Positions 35,301 to 44,540 of a stretch of 64,000 nucleotides of DNA are shown piece by piece. Origin of the DNA: Leptospiraceae bacterium (GTDB lineage Bacteria; Spirochaetota; Leptospiria; Leptospirales; Leptospiraceae). The notes under the pieces are model-generated. The model was not told where the DNA came from, ran no database searches, and saw nothing but the letters and a program-made list of their open reading frames with translations. The stretch spans positions 98,235 through 162,234 of the forward strand of contig JACKPA010000015.1 in NCBI GenBank assembly GCA_024233865.1, given 5' to 3'. Both the position numbers and the translations under genes were made by a program. Position 1 is the first letter of the stretch. Each line of letters begins with the position of its first letter.

Positions 35301-36230
35301 ATGGCAAATAAATCACACTATAATTCAGGTCATATTGCTATGAACAAACTAAAGAAAAATAATATTGCTCATAGTAGTCATATAGAAACGAAGTCTCCCC
35401 GAAAAACATATCATGGTTTATTTGTAGAAGATGCGGTTCGGTTTCTTGAAAAACTTCCGGATTCTTCTGTGCAATTGATTTTGATTGATCCTCCTTATAA
35501 CCTCGATTTAGACACCTGGGATACTTTCCAGAATTATCTTGATTGGGCAAAGCTATGGTTGGATCACATTTATCGTATATTATCTCACACAGGTAATTGT
35601 GTAATTTTTGGTGGATTCCAATACCAAGACCTAAAGAAAGGTGATTTATTGGAAATAATGCATTATACACGGCATCATACAAAACTAAGGTTTGTAAATC
35701 TTATAATATGGTATTATAAAAACGGAATGAGCGCCCATCGTTTTTTTGCAAACAGGCATGAAGAAGTAATTTGGCTTTCCAAAACAAATAAATACTTTTT
35801 TGATTTAGATTCTGTTCGAATTCCTTTTAATGAAAAAACAAAAGAATTGTACAAACGGGATAAAAGATTAAATCCGGAAAGTATTGATAAGGGTAAAAAT
35901 CCAACCAATGTTTGGGAAATTGGACGACTTAATGGAAATTCGGTCGAACGGGTTGGGCATCCAACACAAAAACCACTTGAATTGATCCGTAGATTTGTGC
36001 GAGGATTATCTTTTCCTAGTTCATTAGTTCTCGACTTTTTTGCAGGCTCAGGAACTACAGGTAGAATTTGTATAGAAGAAAATAGAAATTCTATACTTGT
36101 AGATAATGATCCTAAGATGTTAGAATATTTTAAGATGCATAATAAAAATATGAATGGTAATACCTTTTCTGCTGAACATTGTATTAAGACAAACATGGAT
36201 TTGAGCAAGTTTTTTAAATTGATTGAATAG
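35301..36230 (+). CDS. Solitary DNA methyltransferase (N6-adenine/N4-cytosine, beta class)
   Basis: 309 residues. The catalytic motif IV (LIDPPYNLDLD, ~residues 68-78) precedes the SAM-binding motif I (LDFFAGSGTTGRI, ~250), the permuted order of beta-class methyltransferases such as M.HinfI. DPPY points to an adenine or N4-cytosine target. VERVGHPTQKPLELI is the usual segment before motif I. No restriction endonuclease or specificity gene lies next to it, so it may be regulatory, a phage-type orphan, or part of a lost system. Confidence 0.88.
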   Translation: MANKSHYNSGHIAMNKLKKNNIAHSSHIETKSPRKTYHGLFVEDAVRFLEKLPDSSVQLILIDPPYNLDLDTWDTFQNYLDWAKLWLDHIYRILSHTGNCVIFGGFQYQDLKKGDLLEIMHYTRHHTKLRFVNLIIWYYKNGMSAHRFFANRHEEVIWLSKTNKYFFDLDSVRIPFNEKTKELYKRDKRLNPESIDKGKNPTNVWEIGRLNGNSVERVGHPTQKPLELIRRFVRGLSFPSSLVLDFFAGSGTTGRICIEENRNSILVDNDPKMLEYFKMHNKNMNGNTFSAEHCIKTNMDLSKFFKLIE

Positions 36231-36329
36231 ACCTCCAAGACGCTGAACTTTTATCTGATATTTATGATTTTTGTAAATCTTCCAAAAAGTCAAGGTTTTC
36301 GTGTGGCTTTCCCCTTTTACACAATCTTC

Positions 36330-36971
36330 TTAATTTCCTGATGGATCTTGGGCAAATACATTTGTCCAGTAATAACCATAAGTACTCGAGCTACTGTAAG
36401 CTCTTCCGATTCCATGATGAGTATAGGCACAATTTTCAATATTGGCTTTGTGTCCGGAACTGTTTAGCCATTGTGTCAAAGTGTTTTGAGCTCCTGAATT
36501 TCCGGCTGCAATGTTTTCACCAGCAGAGGAGTAAGTAATTCCTGCATTGGTTATACGCTGAGAGAAGGTTGTACCATCTTGGCTGGTGTGGGAAAAATAG
36601 TTGTTGTTTGCCATATCCTGGCTATGAGTTCTGGCTACTGTAGTTAACCCGCAGTGTAAGGTAAAAGACGAGCAACCTACCGAAACTCTATGTTCGTTTA
36701 CCAATGTATGAAAATCAGATTCCTCTGTTGATAAGTCGCACAAGCTACTTGAACTACTAGAATTTGCTGCCGCTGCCAAAACCAAAGCATATAGTAAATT
36801 CTTTTCCTTTTCTTTTTCTTTATCGGAAGTACATTCATCGTCGGTTGTCACCAACTCATTAAATATGTTGGTACTAAATACGTCCCCAGGACATTTAGTC
36901 AGCTTCTGCACACAACCAAATTGGAAAAGTAGCAAAAAAGACATTATACAAAATAACACATATTTTTTCAT
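36330..36971 (-). CDS. CAP/SCP-domain lipoprotein
   Basis: 213 residues. Lipoprotein signal (FLLLFQFGC, Cys20). A charged Lys/Glu stretch (DKEKEKEKN) and a serine run precede a CAP domain (~85-213): LVNEHRVSVGCSSFTL, HSQDMANNNYFSHTSQDGTTFSQRI, AGENIAAGN and WLNSSGHKANIEN contain the usual His/Glu residues of the CAP cavity. The role of bacterial CAP proteins is poorly known; this one is an exposed, lipid-anchored protein. Transcribed alone or with the minus-strand genes upstream. Confidence 0.85.
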   Translation of the reverse strand: MKKYVLFCIMSFLLLFQFGCVQKLTKCPGDVFSTNIFNELVTTDDECTSDKEKEKEKNLLYALVLAAAANSSSSSSLCDLSTEESDFHTLVNEHRVSVGCSSFTLHCGLTTVARTHSQDMANNNYFSHTSQDGTTFSQRITNAGITYSSAGENIAAGNSGAQNTLTQWLNSSGHKANIENCAYTHHGIGRAYSSSSTYGYYWTNVFAQDPSGN

Positions 36972-37047
36972 TTTCTCACCTTTTTATAGATAGCTTTTTA
37001 AGTTACTATACAGTAAAGTCCGTTTTTATGCAAACCCAAAAATCAGG

Positions 37048-38532
37048 TTAATCAAAGTACTGAATACCATTTTGGTAGTACAATAACCGAATTTTCCCGC
37101 AATGGAACTTTTCATCTGGAATTTTCCATTTCTTGAAGATCGCATCTTCTGGCAGGTCATTTGAAATAACGAGGTTATAGACAACATTCCTGAAGGGAAT
37201 AGTATTATTAATCCAATGATAAGTTTCCAAGTTCTCCGTAATTTGATACATTTTTAGTTGATTCGCAGAAGCTAAAGTCAGGTACTTTGCATACCAATAG
37301 TTTGAAATTCCAAATACAGCTTTTTTTTGAATTGCATACTCCAATACACACCTCACGTCTTTGTTTATCGGGAATTGTTTATAAATGCTCTGGTATGCAG
37401 GAAGCATAAAATATAAAAGAACCAGAAATCCACAGTGTACATACAGCAATAAGTCATTTTCCTTCCATTTGTTTAACAACAAAGGAAATATAATAAAAGG
37501 GAAAAGGTACATTGCCCAGACATATCTAGACCCCATCCACACTCCCAAAATAAATTGTATTCCTAGTGAAATCAGAGTAGAATATAGAAAAAATAGAACA
37601 AGCAACCATTCTTGGTTGGTGAAAAGCAGTTTTCTATCTTCCTTTTTTCCTTTTGACTTTATAAAAATTACCAAAAGTAAGCCAAGAGTTAGCAAACCCA
37701 AAAAGAGCCAAAGGTAAAAGTAAATTGCATTTTCTCCAAATCCGAACCTGTCATTCCAAAATAGGTTTAACCCTTTTTGTAAGTTGGTTAAAAGTAACTT
37801 GTTTTGGATCACTGCTTTGGTTGCACTTACTATCGGAACATCGGGAATTCTAAAAATCTTTATATATTTAATGGCATGAACCACCAGAAAGGACAGGCAT
37901 GTAAACAGAATCAAATACAATGGAATGTAAAATCGAGACTTGCGAAATAAACAAAGAGTCAAATAGGAAAAAAAAGCCGGAATTAAAAATTGGGAAAAAG
38001 AATGAGAATCACTACTAAGCACCAAACAAAATAACGTATACAAATAGATTTTTGTTCTGGGAGAAATAAAATTGGGATTTGCTTTTTCAAATAAAAAAAA
38101 ATACAGAATAGGTAATAGTATAAAAATGGTGCCGTGATAACCCGGAAAAAAGAAGATTCCAAATTTATCGGGTAGAAAGGTGAAAAATAGAAGAATACCT
38201 GTAATCATCAAAAAGGAAAAGAATAAATTTCCAAACATAATATAGAAGGAATACCAGAGAAGCAAGGCAAAAATAAAGGAGTGAAAATAATAGGCGTAAA
38301 AAGTATTGCCAGTTAAAATCCTAAATATTCCAAATAAAAATATATCAGGAAAAAAGTTAGGTGAAGGAGGAAGGTTCCAGAGTATAGGTTGGTTTTGCAC
38401 TACGTCTTCTATAAGAGAAGCGGGATAAAGCAAATCACTATCCGTTCCGATTTCCAAGTGGGATTTCAAAACGGAAGTGGTGAGGTTTAGAGAAAAGAAT
38501 CCAATACAAATTCCAAGAAATATTTTTACCAT
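37048..38532 (-). CDS. Polytopic membrane protein, function unknown
   Basis: About 494 residues from the ATG at 38532, seven bases after the pepA stop; an in-frame start at 38574 inside pepA would add 14 residues. Roughly eleven hydrophobic helices, starting with VKIFLGICIGFFSLNL, and a short soluble C-terminus containing WKIPDEKFHCGKI. The layout is like the GT-C-type glycosyltransferase/O-antigen membrane proteins, but no catalytic motif can be confirmed. It probably shares a transcript with pepA and bcp. Confidence 0.6.
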   Translation of the reverse strand: MVKIFLGICIGFFSLNLTTSVLKSHLEIGTDSDLLYPASLIEDVVQNQPILWNLPPSPNFFPDIFLFGIFRILTGNTFYAYYFHSFIFALLLWYSFYIMFGNLFFSFLMITGILLFFTFLPDKFGIFFFPGYHGTIFILLPILYFFLFEKANPNFISPRTKIYLYTLFCLVLSSDSHSFSQFLIPAFFSYLTLCLFRKSRFYIPLYLILFTCLSFLVVHAIKYIKIFRIPDVPIVSATKAVIQNKLLLTNLQKGLNLFWNDRFGFGENAIYFYLWLFLGLLTLGLLLVIFIKSKGKKEDRKLLFTNQEWLLVLFFLYSTLISLGIQFILGVWMGSRYVWAMYLFPFIIFPLLLNKWKENDLLLYVHCGFLVLLYFMLPAYQSIYKQFPINKDVRCVLEYAIQKKAVFGISNYWYAKYLTLASANQLKMYQITENLETYHWINNTIPFRNVVYNLVISNDLPEDAIFKKWKIPDEKFHCGKIRLLYYQNGIQYFD

Positions 38533-38539
38533 AGTGCTG

Positions 38540-40024
38540 CTAGGAAGCAGATAGTTCTTCAGCAACATCCACAAGCAATCTTACACCATAACCCGTTGGT
38601 CCCTGGCATTGAGTACCAGAAGGTTTAGACCTCCAAGCAGTACCGGCAATATCTATATGTCCCCATTGTACATCTTTTTCTACAAACTTAGATAGGAATT
38701 GAGCTCCTGCAATTGTTCCAGCCAATCTCCCGGAAGTTATATTCCTTATGTCGGCTATATCACTTTTTAAATCTTCACCGTATTCTTCCCACATCGGCAG
38801 TTCCCAAACTCGATCTTCAGAGGAAGCGGATGCCTTTTGGATTGTCGCAAATAGCTCTCTAGAGTTGCAGAGTACACCTGCCGCTTCATTTCCAAGAGCT
38901 ACGATCACTGCTCCGGTGAGCGTCGCCAAGTCTATCATATATTTTGGCTTGTACTTTTTGGATATGTATGACAAAACATCTCCTAACACCAACCGCCCTT
39001 CTGCATCCGTATTTTGCACTTCAACAGTCAAACCGTTATAAGCAGTATAAACATCACCCGGCTTGATCGCTTTGCCATCAGGCATATTTTCCGCTACTCC
39101 AATGGCAGCAATTACGTGAATGTTTAGATTCAAAGAAGCAATCGCTCCCATAGCGTGGATAACGGCAGCAGCTCCACACATGTCATATTTCATTTCGTGC
39201 ATTTCAGCCGACGGTTTAAGACTGATCCCTCCGGCATCAAACGTAAGACCCTTTCCTACAATTGCCAATTTGTTTTGACTATTCGCTCCGACAGGCTTAT
39301 ATTCCATTATAATCATCTTAGGCTTTTGTTCGGAACCTTGACAGACGGATAAAATCCCGTTGAGCTTTTCTTTTTTTAGCCGACTTTCATCAAAAACGGT
39401 AATTGTTAGTTTGTTTTCTTGGGCAATTGCTTTTGCTCTTTCTACAAATCCATCAGGAGTGAAATGATTGGCAGGAAGATGTTCAACGTATCTGGCTCCA
39501 TTTACGTATGGACTTACAATTTTTGACTTTAGCTGCCCTTCTTTAGCTTTTTGTTCTTCTTTTTTGTTTTCCAGAGAAAAGGTAATCATTCCTACTTTGA
39601 TCGTTTTTTCACGATACGCTTTGCTTAGGCTATTAACGGCAAATGCTCCGACTTCCAATGATGTTGATAGATGATAAACAATCAACCGAGATGAAAATAA
39701 ATCAGTTAATTCTTGGGACACATTGATGTTCAAACCGACATTTTCCCATTTGACCAATTGCTCACCCATTTTGATGTAGATTCCGGCAATTTTTCTTAGA
39801 GTTATTTTTTCCTTTTCACCCAGTCCCAAATAGATTATTCTTCCTTTGTGATCGATATGTTGTTGTCCCATATCTCCAATAAATATTTTGGAAGTAGCAA
39901 AAGGCTCTAATTCGCCTTTTAAGTTTGGTGGTATATCATTTTTGAAAACATGATAAATATTGTATAAATTGTTTGATTTGTTTTTTCCTATTGAAATGTT
40001 TAATTTGGAAGGTTCTAGTTTCAT
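38540..40024 (-). CDS. pepA: Leucyl aminopeptidase (M17)
   Basis: 494 residues. This cytoplasmic zinc/manganese hexamer removes N-terminal residues from peptides. The family signature NTDAEGRLVLGD (~343-354) gives the catalytic Asp/Glu ligands and Arg; LAIVGKGLTFDAGGISLKP carries the Lys and Asp ligands. The N-terminal half is the macro-like domain. The start overlaps the bcp stop by 4 bases, so both are coupled. A non-proteolytic DNA-binding role known from E. coli PepA cannot be judged here. Confidence 0.95.
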   Translation of the reverse strand: MKLEPSKLNISIGKNKSNNLYNIYHVFKNDIPPNLKGELEPFATSKIFIGDMGQQHIDHKGRIIYLGLGEKEKITLRKIAGIYIKMGEQLVKWENVGLNINVSQELTDLFSSRLIVYHLSTSLEVGAFAVNSLSKAYREKTIKVGMITFSLENKKEEQKAKEGQLKSKIVSPYVNGARYVEHLPANHFTPDGFVERAKAIAQENKLTITVFDESRLKKEKLNGILSVCQGSEQKPKMIIMEYKPVGANSQNKLAIVGKGLTFDAGGISLKPSAEMHEMKYDMCGAAAVIHAMGAIASLNLNIHVIAAIGVAENMPDGKAIKPGDVYTAYNGLTVEVQNTDAEGRLVLGDVLSYISKKYKPKYMIDLATLTGAVIVALGNEAAGVLCNSRELFATIQKASASSEDRVWELPMWEEYGEDLKSDIADIRNITSGRLAGTIAGAQFLSKFVEKDVQWGHIDIAGTAWRSKPSGTQCQGPTGYGVRLLVDVAEELSAS

Positions 40025-40500
40025 TTTTTATTTTGTTCCTTAACATCTTCTAATATTTGTTTTACGTGGTCTTTTACTTTCACACTGTTGTAAATTTTTA
40101 CAATTTTCATGGATTTGTCTATTACGAAAGTACTTCTGACAATTCCCATGCTTGTTTTTCCCATCATCTTTTTTTCTCTCCAAACTCCGTACAAATTACA
40201 GATTTCTTTTAATTCGTCTGAGATCAATTCGAAATTCAGGTTGTGTTTTTCTGTAAATTTTTGATGTGATTTAATGCCATCTTTAGATATACCAACTACA
40301 TTATAACCAATTTCTTTCAATTCTTCAAAATGATCCCTAAAGTCACAGGCTTCTGTTGTGCACCCTGGAGTACTATCTTTGGGATAAAAATACAAAATCA
40401 GACCTTTGGGTCCTAAAAGTTCTTTTAACTTTTGTTTATTGCCATTTGATAAAATTCCTTCAAATTCCGGAGCCTTGTCTCCTATTTTTAATTCTTGCAT
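40021..40500 (-). CDS. bcp: Thioredoxin-dependent peroxiredoxin, Bcp/PrxQ type
   Basis: 159 residues from the ATG at 40500, which has AGAGG four bases upstream; a longer frame from 40524 is less likely. Reduces hydrogen and organic peroxides. The peroxidatic site is STPGCTTEACDFRDHF, with the two Cys of the PrxQ/Bcp class five residues apart. First gene of a bcp-pepA-membrane protein unit. Confidence 0.93.
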   Translation of the reverse strand: MQELKIGDKAPEFEGILSNGNKQKLKELLGPKGLILYFYPKDSTPGCTTEACDFRDHFEELKEIGYNVVGISKDGIKSHQKFTEKHNLNFELISDELKEICNLYGVWREKKMMGKTSMGIVRSTFVIDKSMKIVKIYNSVKVKDHVKQILEDVKEQNKK

Positions 40501-40613
40501 AAATCCTCTTTTTGGAATTAACACGTCTAAATAATATACAAAAATAGTGGTTGCTAAGAATGATGCAAATCATAAATTTACCTTTCTAACAAGAAAATTT
40601 TAAGGAGAGATAA

Positions 40614-40754
40614 ATGAGTGAAACAAGTAAGGAAGATAAAGATAATTTTATAGAGGATATAAAATCCGGACAACTCTTCAAAGAGATGAAAGTTATAAGA
40701 TCAGAAGAAGAGAAAGCGAAAAAGCAAAAAAGCGATACTAAAGAAAAAAAATAA
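40614..40754 (+). CDS. Small charged protein of unknown function (46 residues)
   Basis: ATG 40614 has a strong ribosome site (AAGGAG, 6 bases upstream). The product is highly charged: an acidic N-half (SKEDKDNFIEDIKSG) and a Lys/Glu-rich C-terminus (EEEKAKKQKSDTKEKKK). The good ribosome site makes real translation likely. A disordered helper or nucleic-acid-associated peptide is possible; no family is recognised. It lies between bcp (divergent) and the MoxR-like gene. Confidence 0.5.
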   Translation: MSETSKEDKDNFIEDIKSGQLFKEMKVIRSEEEKAKKQKSDTKEKK

Positions 40755-40918
40755 GATCATTTTCATAACCCAAGTGATTTAACGTGTTTCAATACAAAGT
40801 AAAATCAAATTGATTTCCAAGATAAGACGCTCATTTCAAAAATCTTTTTTTTATTGAATAAAAATTAGCGATATAGATAGCTAATTATTGAATTATACTA
40901 TTTTAAAGAAATACATAA

Positions 40919-41998
40919 ATGGCAGTACTCAGATCCCACGCAGAAGAACAATTTAAACAAGAACTTCAAGAAATTGAAAAGCAAGACAAAGGACAACGTC
41001 CTCCCAATTGGAACTTATCACCATGGGCAGTCGTTGACTATGTAATGGGCGGTAAGTTAAAAAACGGATTCGAAATCATTCCCAAATATATAGGAAATAG
41101 AAGATTAATCGAAATAGCAGTGGCAACACTTACCACAGATAGGGCTTTGTTACTCTATGGCTTACCTGGGACAGCCAAGTCTTGGGTTTCGGAACATTTG
41201 GCAGCTGCCATTTCCGGAGATTCGGGCTTACTTATCCAAGGAACTGCCGGAACAGGCGAAGAAGCCATTCGATATGGTTGGAATTATGCTCAATTGCTAG
41301 CATACGGTCCTTCCGAAAAAGCTCTTGTAGCAACTCCAATGATGCGGGCAATGAAAGAAGGAAAAGTAGCAAGAGTCGAAGAACTGACGCGGATTACTTC
41401 TGACGTTCAAGATACCTTAATAACAATTCTATCCGAAAAATCCATGCCAATTCCGGAATTAGATATGGAAATCCAGGCAGAAAAAGGCTTTAATGTGATT
41501 GCTACGGCAAACAATCGAGATAAAGGGGTAAATGAACTATCCGGTGCCCTAAAAAGACGTTTTAATACGGTTATACTACCTGCTCCAAGCACAATAGAAG
41601 AAGAAGTTCAAATCGTTAAGCAGAGAGTAGAAAGCTTAGGAAAAGTCCTTGAAATACCGGCAGAACCTCCGGCTATTGAAGAAATCAAAAGACTTGTAAC
41701 CATTTTTAGGGAATTGAGGTCTGGCATAACACTAGACGGAAAAACAAAGCTAAAAAATCCTAGCGGTACCTTAAGCACAGCAGAAGCTATTTCTGTTGTA
41801 AATAGTGGTTTGGCATTGGCAGCTTATTTTGGAGATGGGTCTTTAAAAGCCAATGACATGGCTTCCGGTTTGGTTGGAGCAATTGTAAAAGACCCTGTTC
41901 AAGATAAGGTTGTTTGGCTGGAATATTTGGAAACGGTTGTAAAAGATCGAAATGGCTGGAAAGACATCTATAGGTCTTGTAGGGATATAGTTGTATAA
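40919..41998 (+). CDS. MoxR-like AAA+ ATPase
   Basis: 359 residues. AAA_5/MoxR-type ATPase: Walker A LLLYGLPGTAKSWVSE (~79-94), Walker B-like VARVEELTRITSD, sensor 1 NVIATANNRDKG, then ALKRRFNTVILP. Such ATPases usually activate metallo- or von Willebrand A-domain proteins encoded next door. Here no VWA, SWIM or DUF5682-type partner follows; instead a diguanylate cyclase gene starts 13 bases later. It belongs to the branch often found with those partners, so its client may be elsewhere. Confidence 0.85.
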   Translation: MAVLRSHAEEQFKQELQEIEKQDKGQRPPNWNLSPWAVVDYVMGGKLKNGFEIIPKYIGNRRLIEIAVATLTTDRALLLYGLPGTAKSWVSEHLAAAISGDSGLLIQGTAGTGEEAIRYGWNYAQLLAYGPSEKALVATPMMRAMKEGKVARVEELTRITSDVQDTLITILSEKSMPIPELDMEIQAEKGFNVIATANNRDKGVNELSGALKRRFNTVILPAPSTIEEEVQIVKQRVESLGKVLEIPAEPPAIEEIKRLVTIFRELRSGITLDGKTKLKNPSGTLSTAEAISVVNSGLALAAYFGDGSLKANDMASGLVGAIVKDPVQDKVVWLEYLETVVKDRNGWKDIYRSCRDIVV

Positions 41999-42011
41999 AT
42001 GAGAAGCTGAT

Positions 42012-42809
42012 ATGCAAAAAAAAGATAAAACTAGTTTTGGCAACGACAATGTTTTTGCCAAGGAGCTACAGATATTTGAGAAGAGTTTGGACATCATCCA
42101 AGATCAAAGTATTTCCAAAGAGGAATTGCTTCAAGAGTATACAAACCTGGCAAAGCACTATGGAAAGCTCTTGAAGGGAATCGGAAAAATAACCAAAATC
42201 GGAGATGCCTACCAAAAAAAACTAAAGATAGCCAATGGCAGAATTGGAGAACAAAATGAAATGCTCAAAACGATTAACAAAGAGCTTATGGACGCTTATC
42301 AAAAGATAGAAATCATTGCCAAAACAGACCCTTTAACCAAGTTATGGAATCGAAGAGCGATGTTTGAAAAGCTAAATGATGAAAAAAAACGTTTTGAACA
42401 GTATGGAGAAAATTTTTCAATTCTACTGTGTGATATAGACCACTTTAAATTGGTGAATGATACCTACGGACATGACTTTGGAGACTTTTTGTTAAGTTCT
42501 CTATCCTGTTTATTTCAAAATAACCTTCGAAAAAATGACGAAGTAGCAAGGTGGGGTGGAGAAGAATTCATTTTTCTATTATCCAAAACGGATTCCGAAG
42601 TTGCAAGGTTTGTGGCGGAAAGTATACGTCAAAAAATAGAGCACGAAAGTTTTACCTATAAAGATCAAAAATTGTCCGTAACAATGAGTTTTGGTGTTAG
42701 TTCTTATAATCAAGCGTTGGGATTAGAAGAATGTATAAAACAAGCAGACATTGCCTTGTACAAAGGAAAAACAATGGGAAGAAATCGTGTAGTAGTATAT
42801 AAAGACTAA
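42012..42809 (+). CDS. Diguanylate cyclase (GGDEF)
   Basis: 265 residues, cytoplasmic. The first ~105 residues are helical with coiled-coil character (no known sensor domain); the rest is a GGDEF domain: LTKLWNRRAMFEKL, CDIDHFKLVNDTYGHDFGD, ARWGGEEFIFLLS (GGEEF active site, ~181). It makes cyclic di-GMP from two GTP. The I-site RxxD is not obvious before the active loop (NLRKNDEV fits RxxD). Followed 9 bases later by a cNMP-binding patatin gene. Confidence 0.92.
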   Translation: MQKKDKTSFGNDNVFAKELQIFEKSLDIIQDQSISKEELLQEYTNLAKHYGKLLKGIGKITKIGDAYQKKLKIANGRIGEQNEMLKTINKELMDAYQKIEIIAKTDPLTKLWNRRAMFEKLNDEKKRFEQYGENFSILLCDIDHFKLVNDTYGHDFGDFLLSSLSCLFQNNLRKNDEVARWGGEEFIFLLSKTDSEVARFVAESIRQKIEHESFTYKDQKLSVTMSFGVSSYNQALGLEECIKQADIALYKGKTMGRNRVVVYKD

Positions 42810-42818
42810 AGGAAGATT

Positions 42819-44540
42819 ATGGAAAATTTAATATCAATTGGTAAATATTTATTATTATCAAACCAGTCATTGTTTCGAGGATTAAATGAGCAAGAACTCA
42901 CTTTGGTTGCCAACCGAGTTCAGTTGGTCGAATTCAATCGAAATGAAATGATCTACCAGCAGGGTGAAAAAATGGATTATTTCAACATTATTATCAATGG
43001 TAGTGTTTTGATCTTTTTGTTTCCGGAAGGCTCGGAAACAAATGAAGAAGTACCTCTTGATGTTTTGCAAAAAGGAGACTACTTCGGAATAACATCTATT
43101 TTGGCAAATAGACCCCATTCTACCAATGCAAAAGCAATAACAAACTGTAGGCTTTTGAGAATCGATTCCAAGTCTTTTAATAAAATTTTAGAAGAAATTC
43201 CAAAGTTAGGCGTTCACTTTTCCAAAACACTTTCTCGAAGAATGCAAAATGAATTCAAAGGCTCTAATAAAATTTTAAAAAGCGAAATCGTATTATTTTC
43301 TTCGGAAGACAAGGAACTTTCTGCAATATTTACAAACTCTTTGTCCGAATACATAAATACAAAAACAAAAAAGAAATCGATCATTTTAAAAATAGACTTA
43401 GACTCCAAAACCTTAATCGCTTCCAATGATTCCGAGCTATATCCACTGGAATATCCCGAACAAATTTCCGAAATACTCCACGAATTTTGTTGTTTGTACC
43501 ACTACGTAATTTTTGATACGAGTAACCTTGATTTTTCTTACATGGCAGCCTTGATGGAAAAATCAGATCATCTGTACATACTGCGAAACGCAAAAGAATT
43601 TAAAAACCAAGAATTCTGGCACAAAATCCATAAACATAAACCGAGTGAATACTTTTCAGAAACTATCTATATTCGGGAGTACCTTCCTAGTGAAACCGAA
43701 ATTCAATCTAAAGTTGAAAAAATAGGAAGAAAACTAACCGGTTTGAGCATTGGGCTGGCTCTAGGCGGAGGAGCAGCAATGGGTCTTGCCCAAGTTGGTA
43801 TTTTAAAGGTATTGGAAAAAGAAAACATCATTGTTGACATGGTGACCGGAACCAGTATCGGAGCACTTTTGGGTTCGATATGGGCTTCCGGTTTGAATGC
43901 ATTGGATATTGAAAAAGCATGTTTGGAGTTTAATAGCTTATTCAAAATGATGCGTTATGTTGATCTTACTATACCCAGAAGAGGCTTAATAGCTGGAAAA
44001 AATGTAAGAGGCTATGTCGAACAATTTCTGGGTGATAAAACATTTGAAGACTTGGATAAAACTTTAAAGGTTGTTGCCTGCGATATTAGTACCAGACGAG
44101 AAGTGATTCTATCCACCGGAAAAGTTGTGGATGGAGTGATGGCGAGCATAGCAATTCCGGGAGTATTTACACCAATTGTAAGAGAAGACGGAACTGTGTT
44201 GGTTGACGGAGGAGTTGTGAATCCTTTACCAGCCAATATTTTAACAAGAGACGGAATCAAAAGGACAATTGCCGTTAATTCAATGCCTTCTCCCAATGAC
44301 GTAGTGAAGAGCAATAAAAACAAACAATCCATTATGGACATCTTTGTGAATAGTTTGTATTCCTTGCAATACAGAATTGCACGATATGCCAAGCAAGAGG
44401 TGGACGTATACGTGAATCCAATTTTAGAAAACTCAACTTGGTATGAATTCCACAGGGCAGCGGACTTTATAGCTTTGGGAGAAAAGACTGCCATCAGAGT
44501 TTTGGATGATATTAAAAGATTGTCGTTGGTGGATCCATGA
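42819..44540 (+). CDS. cNMP-binding and patatin-like phospholipase protein (NTE type)
   Basis: 573 residues. N-terminal cyclic-nucleotide-binding fold (~20-135, GSVLIFLFPEGSE, GDYFGITSILANRPHS), a middle region of unknown fold (~150-300), and a patatin domain (~308-480) with the oxyanion loop GLALGGGAAMGLAQVG, the nucleophile elbow GTSIGALLGS (Ser ~344) and the catalytic Asp in VDGGVVNPLPAN (~461). It resembles the neuropathy-target-esterase class: a phospholipase whose activity may be set by a nucleotide. It is in an operon with a diguanylate cyclase, and AAGGA precedes the start. Confidence 0.9.
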   Translation: MENLISIGKYLLLSNQSLFRGLNEQELTLVANRVQLVEFNRNEMIYQQGEKMDYFNIIINGSVLIFLFPEGSETNEEVPLDVLQKGDYFGITSILANRPHSTNAKAITNCRLLRIDSKSFNKILEEIPKLGVHFSKTLSRRMQNEFKGSNKILKSEIVLFSSEDKELSAIFTNSLSEYINTKTKKKSIILKIDLDSKTLIASNDSELYPLEYPEQISEILHEFCCLYHYVIFDTSNLDFSYMAALMEKSDHLYILRNAKEFKNQEFWHKIHKHKPSEYFSETIYIREYLPSETEIQSKVEKIGRKLTGLSIGLALGGGAAMGLAQVGILKVLEKENIIVDMVTGTSIGALLGSIWASGLNALDIEKACLEFNSLFKMMRYVDLTIPRRGLIAGKNVRGYVEQFLGDKTFEDLDKTLKVVACDISTRREVILSTGKVVDGVMASIAIPGVFTPIVREDGTVLVDGGVVNPLPANILTRDGIKRTIAVNSMPSPNDVVKSNKNKQSIMDIFVNSLYSLQYRIARYAKQEVDVYVNPILENSTWYEFHRAADFIALGEKTAIRVLDDIKRLSLVDP

